Under the pieces are notes generated by a model. The model made no database searches. It saw only the letters and a list, made by a program, of their open reading frames with translations, and was not told the origin of the DNA. Positions 1 to 10,485 of a stretch of DNA of 64,000 bases are shown piece by piece (position 1 is the stretch's first letter; each line of letters opens with the position of its first letter). The position numbers and the translations under genes were made by a program. The stretch covers positions 1-64,000 of the forward strand of contig CAUJNA010003829.1 of NCBI GenBank assembly GCA_963377175.1, read 5' to 3'. Source of the DNA: Effrenium voratum. Its lineage: Eukaryota > Sar > Dinophyceae > Suessiales > Symbiodiniaceae.

Positions 1-50
1 CACTCACTCACTCACTCACTCACTCACTCACTCACTCACTCACTCACTCA
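1..50. repeat. CACT tetranucleotide microsatellite
   Basis: About 12 perfect CACT units, continuing as degenerate CACT/CGCT copies to about 110. It starts at the window edge, so its full length is unknown. Confidence 0.95.
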
Positions 51-122
51 ATCTCTAACTCACTCACTCATTCACTCCCTCGCTCACTCGCTCGCTAGCT
101 CGCTCGCTAAACGAACCACCGA

Positions 123-350
123 CCCCGTAAGATTACAACAAACTTCTTCGCGGTACGACCACAACCAACCAACCAACCAACCACACGAACAAAGACCAAA
201 ACAAACAACTGATCAAACACTGCAAGGCACCAAGCGCGCAATTTAGGCTTTCTGGACCTCGGAAAATTCTGGATGTATGGGACCCGGAAAATTTGGAATT
301 GATGGGATCCGGAAAATTTGGGATTTATGGGGCCTGGAAATTTTGGGCTC
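123..350. repeat. Long dispersed repeat X, copy 1
   Basis: The segment starting CCCCGTAAGATTACAACA is repeated at 4426-4815 with about 85-90% identity by eye. The shared order is an AACC-rich tract, the words GCGCGCAATTTAGG, then units of a 25-bp minisatellite built on GACCCGGAAAATTTGGG. No protein is supported. The open frames here are repeat translations. Confidence 0.85.
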
Positions 351-360
351 CTCGTCTGAT

Positions 361-722
361 GTCCTCGTCTTCTCTCCTCAGCCCGTTTTCTCTCCTCGTC
401 TTCTCATCTCGTCTTCTTTCCTCGTCTTCCCTTCTCGTCTTGTCCCCCTCTCCTCGTCTTTCCGTCTTCCCAACTCGTCTTCTCTCCTCGTCTGCTCTTC
501 CCGTCTCTTCACCTCGTCTTTTCTCCTCGACTTCTCTCCTCGTCTTCTCTCCTCGTCTTCTCTCCTGGTCTTCTCTTCCCGTTTTTTCTCCTCGTCTCCT
601 TTTCTCGTCTTCTCTCCGCGTCTTCTCTTCACGTCTTCCCTTCTCGTGTTCTCTCCTCGTCTTCTGTCTTCTCTCCTCATCTTCTCTTCTCGTCTTCTCT
701 TCTTATCTTCTTTCCTTGTCTT
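361..722. repeat. 13-bp polypyrimidine minisatellite
   Basis: Imperfect tandem copies of TCTCCTCGTCTTC, about 27 units. One strand is almost pure C/T, so triplex or slippage structures are possible. It gives Ser/Leu-rich or Arg/Glu-rich frames in every phase, which are artefacts. Confidence 0.9.
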
Positions 723-1025
723 CTTCAATAAACTTTCATGAGACTTGGTTGTTCCAACCTGGGGTTGCTCCATCTTTTGTCTTAAACAGGGGCGACCAAT
801 TGTGACTCCATGTTGTGTTACGAGAGCGGGGGGTTCCCGACATGTCCACTCCTTTTTTGCTTTCAAACTGTTGGCCACATAGCAAGCACACCCGTTTACC
901 TGAGCCCACTCAGCACTGCACACACGCCAGCCACATGGTAAGCACACCTGCTCACGCACACCCGTGCAACACTGCACACACGCCAGCCACATCGTAAGCA
1001 CCTCCGTTTAACTGAGCCCGCCCAA
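723..1025. other. No gene seen; degenerate start of repeat Y
   Basis: Apart from decayed copies of a motif like CTGAGCCCACTCAGCACTGC (about 890-1010), which belongs to the repeat that follows, nothing recognisable is present. Confidence 0.5.
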
Positions 1026-1622
1026 CACTGCGCACACTCCAGCCACGTGGCTAGCACGCACAATCACGCGCGCCCGTACAGCAACGCGCGCCGCATTCAG
1101 AAAACTGGCACAGGACTGCAGCGCCTCCGTTTAACTGAGCCCGCCCAGCACTGCGCACACGCCAGCCACGTGGCATGGCACGCACAATCACGCGCGCCCG
1201 TTCAGCAACGTGCGCCGCATTCAGAAAACTGGCACAGGACTGCAGCGCCAGAATGATTTCGATCGATTTCTTGCAAATCTGAAGTCGTGAAAACAAACCG
1301 CCTGTACGACGGGGCCAACAACAATGACACTCGAGCAAACAGTTGCACGCGCATTCCAAGCAAAACACCTGCAAACAACGACCCCTGAAGCGCAAATCGC
1401 ACTGCCGCAACAGCGACGCTGTCTACCCGCACAAAACATTGCGCCTGCGCTGCAAAACAACATCTGACATGCTACGAGCTACAATTCCCGCACAGGGGCG
1501 CGAAAAATGACACGCTTCAAGTCATCCAAATAGCACGTTTTTCGCCTTCCCCATTGGCACGGCAACCGCGACACTCGCAAACACCCATGCACGCATACAT
1601 GCGTGCAGGCGAACATGCATAC
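1026..1622. repeat. Long dispersed repeat Y, copy 1
   Basis: A ~590-bp sequence repeated at 3744-4328 with over 90% identity by eye. It starts with an internal near-duplicate of ~120 bp containing GCCAGCCACGTGGC, and ends in a short CATGCATA-rich tract. The flanking order differs between copies: X lies upstream of Y here but directly downstream of Y at the second copy. Confidence 0.9.
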
Positions 1623-1859
1623 CTGGATCTTCCGAGGGTACGTAATTTCTGCCCTTTGGCCAAACTGCAGAAGTTAGTGCCGTTTCAGCAAATTTCAGCC
1701 GTTTCAATCAAAAATTGCTGTTTGGCGAATTTCCTGAGGTTTCCTTCAATGTTGACAGAGCTTTATTATATCCCAAGTTAGCGCGGCAAATGCGCCTGGA
1801 GGAGTGTGAAGGGTAGCTACGGTTCCCAGATTGTAAAATCACAACAAAAGCTTCGGATA

Positions 1860-3475
1860 GCAGGTTAAAGCCTGCTACTGCTGCCTGTTCCGCAGCATCG
1901 GCTGAGTTTCCTCCACCTCGGCATTCACCCAGCGCTTCTCTCTGCACTCTGCGGCTGTGTGGTTCCCTCCACACACCCGGCCCGTGCGAGAGAGAATGGC
2001 ACACTGGTGCCTGCGGCCACAATCCTCCTCCGACTGGGCACATGCCCCGGATTGCCAAAGCGCACAGAGCAGTGCCCCATCACGGAGCGTGGGCGACACC
2101 TTCTTGCCCTTGATGGCGCTGGGCATCTCCACATGCGATCCCCGCCTACGCCCACTGGCCTGGCGCACTGCAGTGGGCGCTGCTTCAACATCACCAGGCG
2201 CTTCTTGATGTCCGCCTTCTCCGCTGGCGAGGTCCATAAGGCCGCACTGTCCTGAGCAACTGCGGCGCCAACCGCCTTCTCCGCCGCCGGCAGCACCGCC
2301 TCCACTGCCTCCGGCGGGATCACCTCCCAGGCATCAAAGGCCTGTAGGGGATGGGCAATGACAAGGACTTTGTGCTTGGTGCGCAAGCGCAATCTGCCCC
2401 CAAACCCAGCTACAGGCGAAAACAGCAGGGATGCAGAAGTCGAACCCCTGCCTGTTCTGCCGTTGTTTGCCTCTGGAGCACCGTCCGTGAAAAGTGGAGT
2501 GGCTCAACCGCCTGGGCCATGACCTCATGACGTGCGCGTAGCAAAGAACTCCGGTGGCTGTCAGCCACCAGCCCAGCAGGGCTGACCATACTGGGTCATT
2601 GGCCCTGTACTTGGACACGATCATGTCCTCCAGCATGGGGAGCATGGGCGGCTCCGCCACTGCAGCCTGCCAAACAGATTCCCCAGCCTGGGCTGCTTCG
2701 CCAAGAGCTGGATCGCCCTTGGACTGCTTCATGCCATAGCCCTCGCCGGTGCTGAAGTTCTGTACTGAAAGAAAGAGTCGACATCCACATGCTGGGGAGG
2801 GAGAGGACAACCCCTTCCTTCCATGTGCGTGCGCACCTCAGCCCGGGTCTTGAGGGCATTGATGACGGCTGCCCTCTCCGAGAAGGTGAGCAGATGCTGT
2901 GCTCGCCGCCTGCATGAAGCTTCCCACTCCCCCTTGAGGGCCGGGGTCAACTCCCCGGACAGCCTCATGGCACGAAAGCCCATCAGCGCCCCGCCAGGAC
3001 CTCCACATGCCGCAGAACCTCAGCAAGATGGTCCGGCTGCACGGCCAGCGGGGCCGGGGCTCGCCGCCCCTTTCTCCACCGGCGGTCCCTCCGCCACTGC
3101 TACAGCCGCCGGCATCAGCCGCTCGTATGCCTGGCCGGCCACTTCCAGCCATGCTTCGGCCAGCGCTGTGCCCCCCTCGGCATAGGCGTCCTCCTCAGAC
3201 AGGAACATGAAGGCGAAGTCATCATCCCGCTCCAAACCACGCGCATTCCTCCATGCGCGCACGTGCAAAATGGGGGGCAGCCCCGGAACCTCGAAACCGT
3301 CCCCCGGACGAAAATGCACCACCATCCCCACCGACTGCCACAGCCGAAGAGCGGCGACCCGGTCCCCCCGGGCCTGCACCAGAATGATGTGCTGCTTGAA
3401 GTCCCGGCCGCTGTAGACAGCATCCGGCACTCCGTGTGCACCGCCACATCAATGCCAGGACGCAACAGGGGCATG
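1860..3475 (-). pseudogene. Frameshifted dinoflagellate mobile-element protein
   Basis: Protein-like sequence runs along the minus strand but changes frame several times (about 3430-3020, 2983-2815, 2770-2440, 2390-2200 and 2160-1875), so no intact gene remains. The middle part has a motif GWWLTATGVLCYAHVMRS followed by CSRGKQRQNRQGF, which recalls the core of tyrosine recombinases; the position where an Arg would be expected is Cys. The last part (frame 2237-1875) has a cysteine/histidine array (C58, C66, C73, H77, C79, C89, H93, C98, numbered from 2237) resembling zinc-knuckle modules common in predicted dinoflagellate mobile-element proteins. The region sits between repeat copies and ends just before an SL-like hairpin. 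The decay is seen directly; the family assignment is inference. Confidence 0.5.
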
Positions 3476-3496
3476 TTGAACTTAGTTAACTCAAAA

Positions 3497-3539
3497 TTGC
3501 CAGTTTTGGCTCAAGGCCACTTGAGTCCCAAAATGGCAA
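3497..3539. other. Hairpin whose two arms both resemble the spliced leader
   Basis: Arm 3497-3515 (TTGCCAGTTTTGGCTCAAG), loop GCCA, arm 3520-3539. Each arm, read toward the loop, matches the 3' part of the dinoflagellate spliced leader (GCCATTTTGGCTCAAG) with a 1-2 nt insertion. Relict leaders are known in retroposed dinoflagellate genes; a head-to-head pair forming a hairpin is unusual. It lies just upstream (minus sense) of the decayed mobile-element gene. Confidence 0.55.
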
Positions 3540-3743
3540 GACATCAAGGAATGATCAATGCATACCCAAGCCTACCAAACTCAATGCATTCATAGCAACA
3601 CATGTTACGTGAGTTTGGTTCCCTCACGTTTCCTCGTTTCACACTTGCTTCCAACCTTCTTAGCTTGGATGCAAACCAGCCTGAACTGGATTGGCCTTCT
3701 GTTCTAAAGTGCCTTTAGCCACTATGCAAGAAATGCCCTTCAG

Positions 3744-4328
3744 CACTGCGCACACGCCAGCCACGTGGCTAGCACGCACAATCACGCGCGCCCGTACAGC
3801 AACGCGCGCCGCATTCAGAAAACTGGCACAGGACTGCAGCGCCTCCGTTTAACTGAGCCCGCCCAGCACTGCGCACACGCCAGCCACGTGGCTGGCACGC
3901 ACAATCACGCAGCAACGCGCGCCGCATTCAGAAAACTGGCACAGGACTGCAGCGCCAGAATGATTTCGATCGATTTCTTGCAAATCTGAAGTCGTGAAAA
4001 CAAACCGCCTGTACGACGGGGCCAACGACAATAACACTCGAGCAAACAGTTGCACGCGCATTCCAAGCAAAACACCTCAAAACAACAACCCCTGAAGCGC
4101 AAATCGCACTGCCGCAACAGCGACGCTGTCTACCCGCACAAAACACTGCGCCTGCGCTGCAAAACAACATCTGACATGCTACGAGCTACAATTCCCGCAC
4201 AGGGGCACGAAAAATGACACGCTTCAAGTCATCCAAATAGCACGTTTTTCGCCTTCCCCATTGGCACGGCAACCGCGACACTCGCGAACACCCATGCACG
4301 CGTACATGCGTGCAGGCGAACATGCATA
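3744..4328. repeat. Long dispersed repeat Y, copy 2
   Basis: Second copy of the 1026-1622 repeat with a few small deletions (for example in the second internal duplicate near 3900). It is followed directly by repeat X copy 2. Confidence 0.9.
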
Positions 4329-4425
4329 TAGGCATGAACGCGTACAGGCGTACACGCGTACCAAATCCCCTACCAAACCCAAAGCCCCACCATTTTGGCA
4401 GCTCCTGAAAACAAACAAACCACCA

Positions 4426-4815
4426 GGCCCCGTAAGATTACAACAGACTTCTTCACGGTACGACCACATCCAACCAACCAACCAACCAAACAAACAAAGA
4501 ACAAAACGAACAACTAAACAAACACTGCAAAGAACTAAGCGCGCAATTTAGGATTTCTGAAGCCCGGAAAATTCTGGATGTGTGGGACCCGGAAAATTTG
4601 GGATTGATGGAACCCGGAAAATTTGAGATTTCTGGGACCCGGAAATTTTGGACTTTCTGGGGCCAGGAAAATTCTGGATGTATGGGACCCGGTAAATTTG
4701 GGATTGATGGGACCCGGAAGATTTGGGATTTATGGGAACCGAAAATTTTGGACTTTCTGGGGCCCGGAAAATTCTGGATGTATGGGACCCGGAAATTTGG
4801 GAATGATGGGACCCA
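4426..4815. repeat. Long dispersed repeat X, copy 2, with 25-bp minisatellite
   Basis: Matches 123-350. The terminal minisatellite is longer here: about ten units of ~25 bp (GACCCGGAAAATTTGGG plus GATTGATG or GATTTATG variants) from 4560 to 4815. Confidence 0.85.
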
Positions 4816-4825
4816 AAAGATCTGG

Positions 4826-5011
4826 GCCTGCTTCAAAGTGCGCCGGACCTCTTGCCTCTCCAGGTGGCACCTGCGTTAGCTCTTGCATCGGCAGGAGTCC
4901 CCTGTGGGGGCATCCCTCAACTCCCCTAAGGGGAAGCGAGTGCCGATGCAGAGAGAGCAACGTCAGGAGCCACTTAGAGAGGCAAGAGCTCCGACACACT
5001 TTGAAGCAGGC
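4826..5011. repeat. 186-bp foldback element, copy 1
   Basis: The ends are inverted repeats: GCCTGCTTCAAAGTG at the left and CACTTTGAAGCAGGC-type sequence at the right, about 35 bp each. The inner parts also pair, including TGCATCGGCA with TGCCGATGCA, so nearly the whole unit folds into one hairpin with a short G/C-rich apical loop around CCCCTAAGGGG. This resembles a foldback or MITE-like element, or the DNA of a structured RNA. It is copied at 5336 and 5791. Confidence 0.8.
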
Positions 5012-5335
5012 TTTGATCCAAGTTGAAGCAGGCTTTGATCCAGCGGACCAATTCCTGCGCTCTGAAACACTTGTCAGCTAGCAATCTACTAGTGTCTGAG
5101 GGAAGAAACAAAAGTCAATTCATCTCACCACCAACAAAGCATCAAGCAAAGAATAGCCATGCAGCCAAACAGAGCCCGGGCATCCACCCAAAAGGTGCCA
5201 GCTGGCAATCTACTGGTGTCTGAGGGAAGAAACAAAAATCAATTACGCTAACCACCAACAAAGCATCAAGCAAAGCATAGCCATGCAGCCAAACAGAGCC
5301 CGGGCATCCACCCAAAAGGTGCGAATGATCTGGGG

Positions 5336-5521
5336 GCCTGCTTCAAAGTGTGCCGGAGCTCTTGCCTCTCCAGGTGGCACCTGCGTTAGCTCTTGCATCG
5401 GCAGGAGTCCCCTGTGGGGGCATCCCTCAACTCCCCTAAGGGGAAGCGAGTGCCGATGCAGAGAGAGCAACGTCAGGAGACACTGAAAGGGGCAAGAACT
5501 CCGGCACACTCTGAAACAGCC
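5336..5521. repeat. 186-bp foldback element, copy 2
   Basis: Same unit as 4826-5011 and the same length. Its right arm has diverged more (CTGAAACAGCC instead of TTGAAGCAGGC). Confidence 0.8.
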
Positions 5522-5790
5522 TTTGATCCAGCGGACCTATTCCTGCGCTCTGAAACACTTGTCAGCTAGCAATCTACTTGTGTCTGAGGGAAGAAACAAA
5601 AGTCGATTGCGCTGGCCACCAACAAAGCATCAAGCAAAGCATAGCCATACAGCCAAACAGAGCCCGGGCATCCACCCAAAGGGTGCGAAAGATCTGGGGG
5701 CGCTAACCACCAACAAAGCATCAAGCAAAGCATAGCCATGCAGCCAAACAGAGCCCGGGCATCCACCCAAAAGGTGCAAAAGATCTGGGG

Positions 5791-5976
5791 GCCTGCTTCA
5801 AAGTGTGCCGGACCTCTTGCCTCTCCAGGTGGCACCTGCGTTAGCTCTTGCATCGGCAGGAGTCCCCTGTGGGGGCATCCCTCAACTCCCCTAAGGGGAA
5901 GCGAGTGCCGATGCAGAGAGAGCAACGTCAGGAGCCACTTAGAGAGGCAAGAACTCCGACACACTTTGAAGCAGGC
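5791..5976. repeat. 186-bp foldback element, copy 3
   Basis: Same unit and length as copies 1 and 2, with both arms well preserved. The right end is followed by the same CTTTGATCCAGCGGACC junction as the others. Confidence 0.8.
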
Positions 5977-6348
5977 TTTGATCCAGCGGACCTATTCCTG
6001 CGCTCTGAAACACTTGTCAGCTAGCAATCTACTGGTGTCTGAGGGAAGAAACAAAAGTCAATTGCGCTGGCCACCAACAAAGCATCAAGCAAAGCATAGC
6101 CATGCAGCCGAACAGAAAAGTGTCAAAACATAACGCGGGTCGGCGGCACTGGGCGGCAGCCCTTAAATAAGAGAGCTTGATCAGTCCAGGGTCCGCGAAA
6201 AGGAAAACAAGTCACACTACTTCCAGAAGGAATCATCTTGCAGAGGAATCGCCTTTTGAAGCTTTTGACGTCCCCCTCCCTACCCAGGATTCCCTGATTT
6301 AAATTTGGCGCAAGGACAGCTCCGCCTTTCAAAGGGAACAGAGTCGAG

Positions 6349-6416
6349 CCCAGGGGCGACTTTCCTCAGGGTGTACCACCATTGTAAACGGTATACACCC
6401 CCGTCTTGCCCTGGGG
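6349..6416. other. Imperfect ~28-bp stem-loop
   Basis: Arms CCCAGGGGCGAC...GTGTACC (6349-6377) and GGTATACACC...CCTGGGG (6390-6416) with a 12-nt loop. It sits just downstream (minus sense) of the last exon of the kelch-like gene. It could be a 3' processing structure or a small element; no function can be assigned. Confidence 0.5.
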
Positions 6417-6518
6417 TAATGAACATCTGGGGAATTAACATCTACATCATTCTTAGGTCTTAGCAATATGCATGTCTATATATCAACTATATACATTGCA
6501 CACAAGTCCTGCATCTGA

Positions 6519-9500
6519 TCACCTCAGATGCCGCTTGAAGGCGGCGATTTGGAGTCTGGGCCCCCGGCACACCTCCGCGGCGGCGGCCATGCCCCCGCTC
6601 AGCACCAGGCGCTCGGCGCGGCCCGGCACCGCCAGCAGCGAGGGCGAGGTGCGGGGCTTCCAAGGCGACGCCTGGGCCGCGAGGGGAATAATTCGAACGA
6701 CTTCAGCACTAGCTTAAGGGCGTGTGATCAAAACCTAAAAGTACCTCCTTTTAGAGGCCAGGGTTGACACCAGGCCCTACAAAGGCAGATCAACCTCTCT
6801 TGGCTTGAAAGGCTTTCAGCCCTCACAAGAGCCTCAGACAAAATGACGAAATGACTTGGAACTTGAGGTTTTGTCCTTATATCCGCCCCCAACAGCGGAC
6901 TAGCAAGAATATTGCCAGTTGCTGATCTGGATCTCTCTCCAACACACTTGGCTTCCTCTTCCTTTTGGTTATGTTCTTCACTTGATGGTCATTCATTTTG
7001 TCTTCTCTTCATTCTAGTTTGCGGATTTAACACACATCGTGTTATCGCAGTATGAAATACATAGTTCACTTTATTATGTGCCTTTCCTTGTTTAATAACT
7101 TCTTACATTTATTTCTATCTATTGTTTTTTTGTAATTATTCTGTTTTGGGGTTGTAATGATGAGACCTTGCTCCCTCTCCAGTCTCAAATGTGTAACCTT
7201 TCTACTTGACGATCTTGTCCTTAGCTTTCCACTTCTATATCTTTATAAGTCTTGGTCAGCATCTTGGAATCAATTATGCTTCTGTACGGCTTTTCTACCA
7301 TTCCCCAATTCTTGGTATTCCTCTCGTCCCTTTCCTCTCACTCACTGTTCGGCTTTGTGTAAGAAAACAGATATTGTTTGCAAGCATTGGCTTTCTCCAT
7401 TCCCTATCCGCCTTTATCTCGTCACCTTGCATCTTCTTTACGATTTGACATTATGCTGAAGGTGGCTGGAGGAAACAAACGTACAAGAATATCATGGCTC
7501 CTTGTCTGACCAGACTCTCCGGAGCCAGGATCATATTAGTTTGTCACGTAACCAGCCTGATACATTCTGTTTGTCAGGCGTGCTTGAGGGTGTCTTGAAG
7601 TCTTGTTTGTGGTTGAAGGAAGACATTGAGCCATTGAGGGAAACCACTCAGTGGGTCCCCTTTTTACACGTAGACCCGCCTGCGACATGCAGCGCCAGCT
7701 GAGGCCGCCATCTTGAGACGCCCAAACATCGTTCAGGCGGTAGCCCACGGCATCCTCACCGCCTCGCGCAGTTTGCTAAAGTTGGGTGTGTCTATTCTGG
7801 TTTGGAGACTCCAATTTTTGTTGGCTCAAGGAAAGCCAAAAAGAACCAACCATTTTGGGGATCCTTACTTTTGAGAGACATCCTGGTTGATACAAAACAT
7901 ACTACCATGGTTCATCTGCCAAAGCGGTTTGCCCGCCTGCCACGTACAGCAAGTAGCCGCGGCGAGCTGATGCCTTACCGGTTCTGCCAGGTGCTGAAAT
8001 GGAGTGTTTGTCAAAAGGAAAGCTTTTCAAACCATCCTATCCGCTTCCATGATTCAACGGGCAACTGCATGAATCTTCAAACATATCACGCGGTGTCCTT
8101 CGAAAGTCAACCAATTTGGCCAAGTCGTTCAGGCCCGTTCTAGCCCCTTCAAATCTCGAAATGCTTCCATCCCGCATCCTTATATTCATTTTCCCCAAGC
8201 GTTGCGTTGCAATGCTAAACCCCTTAGCTGGCCATGGAGCCATGGCCATCCTTGGGAAGTTGTGTGGAACTGAAGCCGGAAAAGCCTTCCGTGACGGGCC
8301 ACACATGCCGCCGCAAAGTTGCAGCGAGGCTTCCACTTGCGGTGCCAGCGCCGGCCACGGTCATCGCTTTGACCTGTCGCACTCGTGCTGGACAAGACCC
8401 TTTGAGGTGTAAACTCAACATAACCTTTAATCGCTTTAATTAGGTGTAGGCCCTGGGTTTGGGGACACCCGGGTGTCCGAGCCCCAGACTGGTGCGCCCA
8501 GATTTGCCCACAGTCGCACTGTCGCACGCCTTCGTCGTGCGCGGAGATCAGCTTCCACTCACACGCGCGCCTGCAAAATGTGCAGCCCTTTGTCCGAGGA
8601 TGTCTGCTTAGCCCTGCTTTGCCGGCAAAGGCTACACAACTGCCAGCAGAAAACCAGCGATGCATGCGATGCTCTGGCGAGCAGCGCTAAAGCAGGGGAA
8701 GGAGTTGAACTTCGTGGATTCCCCGAACATCAATGGGACAAGAAGCATACTTACACTTCACTTAGGTTTAGCAGTGAACTGCAAGTGACCTGAAGTCCAT
8801 GCCAGGATGCCAGGCGTGTTTGGCCAGCGTCAGGCGCCAAATGTCATTGCAACGCCAGCCGCCTGGAGGCGGAAACCTACCCGAGTCCGACAATAAAGTG
8901 CCGTTGAAAGGAACCACAAAAGGTTCGAACGGCAAAGAGAAGGCAGACCGAAAAGCGAGAAAGACATACTCCTGTTGGGTTTGAGGAAGCCGAACTGCTC
9001 TTGGAAATGATGTGGACTCAAAGGCAGTCCCAGCAACTCGTAAAATCAAAGACCCAAACTCGATTGATTACCTCAACATCCTCTGATACCAAAGAGTCAA
9101 GGCCCCTGTTTCAATTGACTCAACCTGAGCCATGAAAGAGCCAATCAGTCGGGCTTCGCCGGTTGAACCCTTCGTTGGCTTGCGCCTGCCAATTTCTCGC
9201 CGCCCAGGAAGAGCAACACCCCACCGGTGGCGCTGCCTGCGAATCCGTCGGGAATTGGACCGGAGGGGTGGGAAATGTCAGGGATGATCCATACACAAAC
9301 GTCTGCGACGCGTGGGTGTTTCCTACGGGGAAACCTAAACATGGCAGAGCTCATGGAAAACTGTCCAATCAGATTTTAAGCTGTTCCATATTCAACAAAA
9401 CTCATAGTCATGTGAACCACAGTCAACAATTTGCAGTTGCCCTGGATGTAGGAGAAGAGTCCACCCCTGTTTTGCGGGGAGTTTAGAGAGTCCTCATATT

Positions 9501-9752
9501 CACTAAACAACTGGAAGTCTTGAGCCCGAGCTACGGTCAAAATTACTATACCTTAGAGGGCGTGGGAAAATTGGTGCCTCCTGGTTGTTGCGGGAAAGGT
9601 GGTGAGCCTTCCATGTCCTCCCCCAATGGACCATCGACTGGACATCTTGACCAAACCTCACACCCGAAGCAAAACGTCGGTCTGGGCTCGCCGCTTGCGG
9701 GCAGTACCAGCGAGCAGAAGTGGCGCCGTGGGAAGAAGGCTCCAGACTCCAG
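6519..9752 (-). CDS. Kelch/Asp-box (BNR-like) repeat protein, multi-exon, 5' end not located
   Basis: Five minus-strand segments carry the same kind of motif and have plausible splice ends: 9752-9664 (FFPRRHFCSLVLP, then donor GT), 9236 to about 9190 (SATGGVLLFLGGE after an AG acceptor), about 8345-8256 (WKPRCNFAAACVARHGRLF), 7754-7680 (NDVWASQDGGLSW, then GC donor) and 6671-6519 (WKPRTSPSLLAV...RLVLSGGMA, ending in TGA). The W-x-x-R...hydrophobic...GG pattern is that of kelch blades, and S-Q-D-G-G-L-S-W is an Asp-box. Such hybrid proteins are frequent in dinoflagellate gene sets and presumably form a beta-propeller for binding. The first exons probably lie in 9.75-10.4 kb, just downstream of petJ in the same direction. 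The last exon may instead splice at AG|GTGATC rather than stop. Confidence 0.6.
6880..7475. other. AT-rich stretch, no gene supported
   Basis: This stretch is visibly richer in A/T (especially T on the plus strand) than its surroundings and poor in CpG. The open frames (about 80-100 aa) read as hydrophobic T-rich translations with no recognisable motif. It lies between kelch-like exons at 6.6 and 7.7 kb, so it is most simply intron sequence. Confidence 0.5.
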
Positions 9753-10485
9753 CGGAGCCTTTGGATTCAACAACAGGGCCAGGACCTCTGGAGGTTCCCC
9801 TAGAAAACTAACTCGGAATCCGGAAATCTGCATTCAAGTAGGGGACGCTCCAAGGAGCCCACTTCAAAGGGCTCCATGTTGAAGGGACCCCACAAAATCG
9901 GGCTCCTTTGGGATGGGACCCAAAGGACCCTTGTGACGGAATTCTCGGAATTTTGATCGACACCCACCCTTAGTGGTCTGTGATGTTTCTAGGAATCGGA
10001 CCCTCCAAAAGGATGGTTTCCCTGGAAGTGTTCCCTTAAAGCCAGCGGATGGAGTAGGTGTGACCGCTGGTCTTTCGACTAAACCGTTTCTCCAGGTAGC
10101 CGCCAACTCAGCGCAGCCGCCCCAGAGAAGATCACCCATGCAGGCGCCTCCAAAGTTGTCTCGGCTCGCGAAACAAAGCCGTTGGTATACATCAGAGTTG
10201 CATGCTTGGATTTATCCCTGAGCATGTTTGAGGGTGGTTCAACCATTCAATTCGATAGCCACATGGACAGCTTCAACAAATCAACACGATGCAAGGAATC
10301 AAGCATGTTGCAAGATTTCAACTGATGCGTACCCACTCGGGACCCTTTTGGAAAAAAAGGATGGTGTTTATAGCAAACCGTACCTCGTTCTAACATGTTC
10401 CAACCATATTTGATTTGACACCTCAAGTTATCAGCATCTGTCATGTGGCATGTCATCCATGATCCCTCTCGCCGCTTCTTTTCTC

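Larger units (their letters stand above)
5042..6115. repeat. Tandem 'spacer' repeat between foldback copies
   Basis: A ~155-bp segment running from GCGGACCTATTCCTGCGC to CATCCACCCAAAAGGTGC recurs complete at about 5042-5197, 5532-5690 and 5985-6115, with shortened copies near 5205-5320 and 5697-5775. It alternates with the foldback units, so the higher-order repeat is ~450-510 bp. It has no coding potential of its own; the ~130-aa frames here are repeat translations. Confidence 0.8.

Noticed and set aside
277..1001. Ser/Leu- and Arg/Glu-rich frames of 150-207 aa on both strands
   Set aside because: They are translations of the 13-bp polypyrimidine minisatellite, open in several phases because the repeat lacks stops.
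6880..7475. Insert of organelle DNA
   Set aside because: It is AT-rich, but no mitochondrial or plastid gene fragment is recognisable; an intron is simpler.
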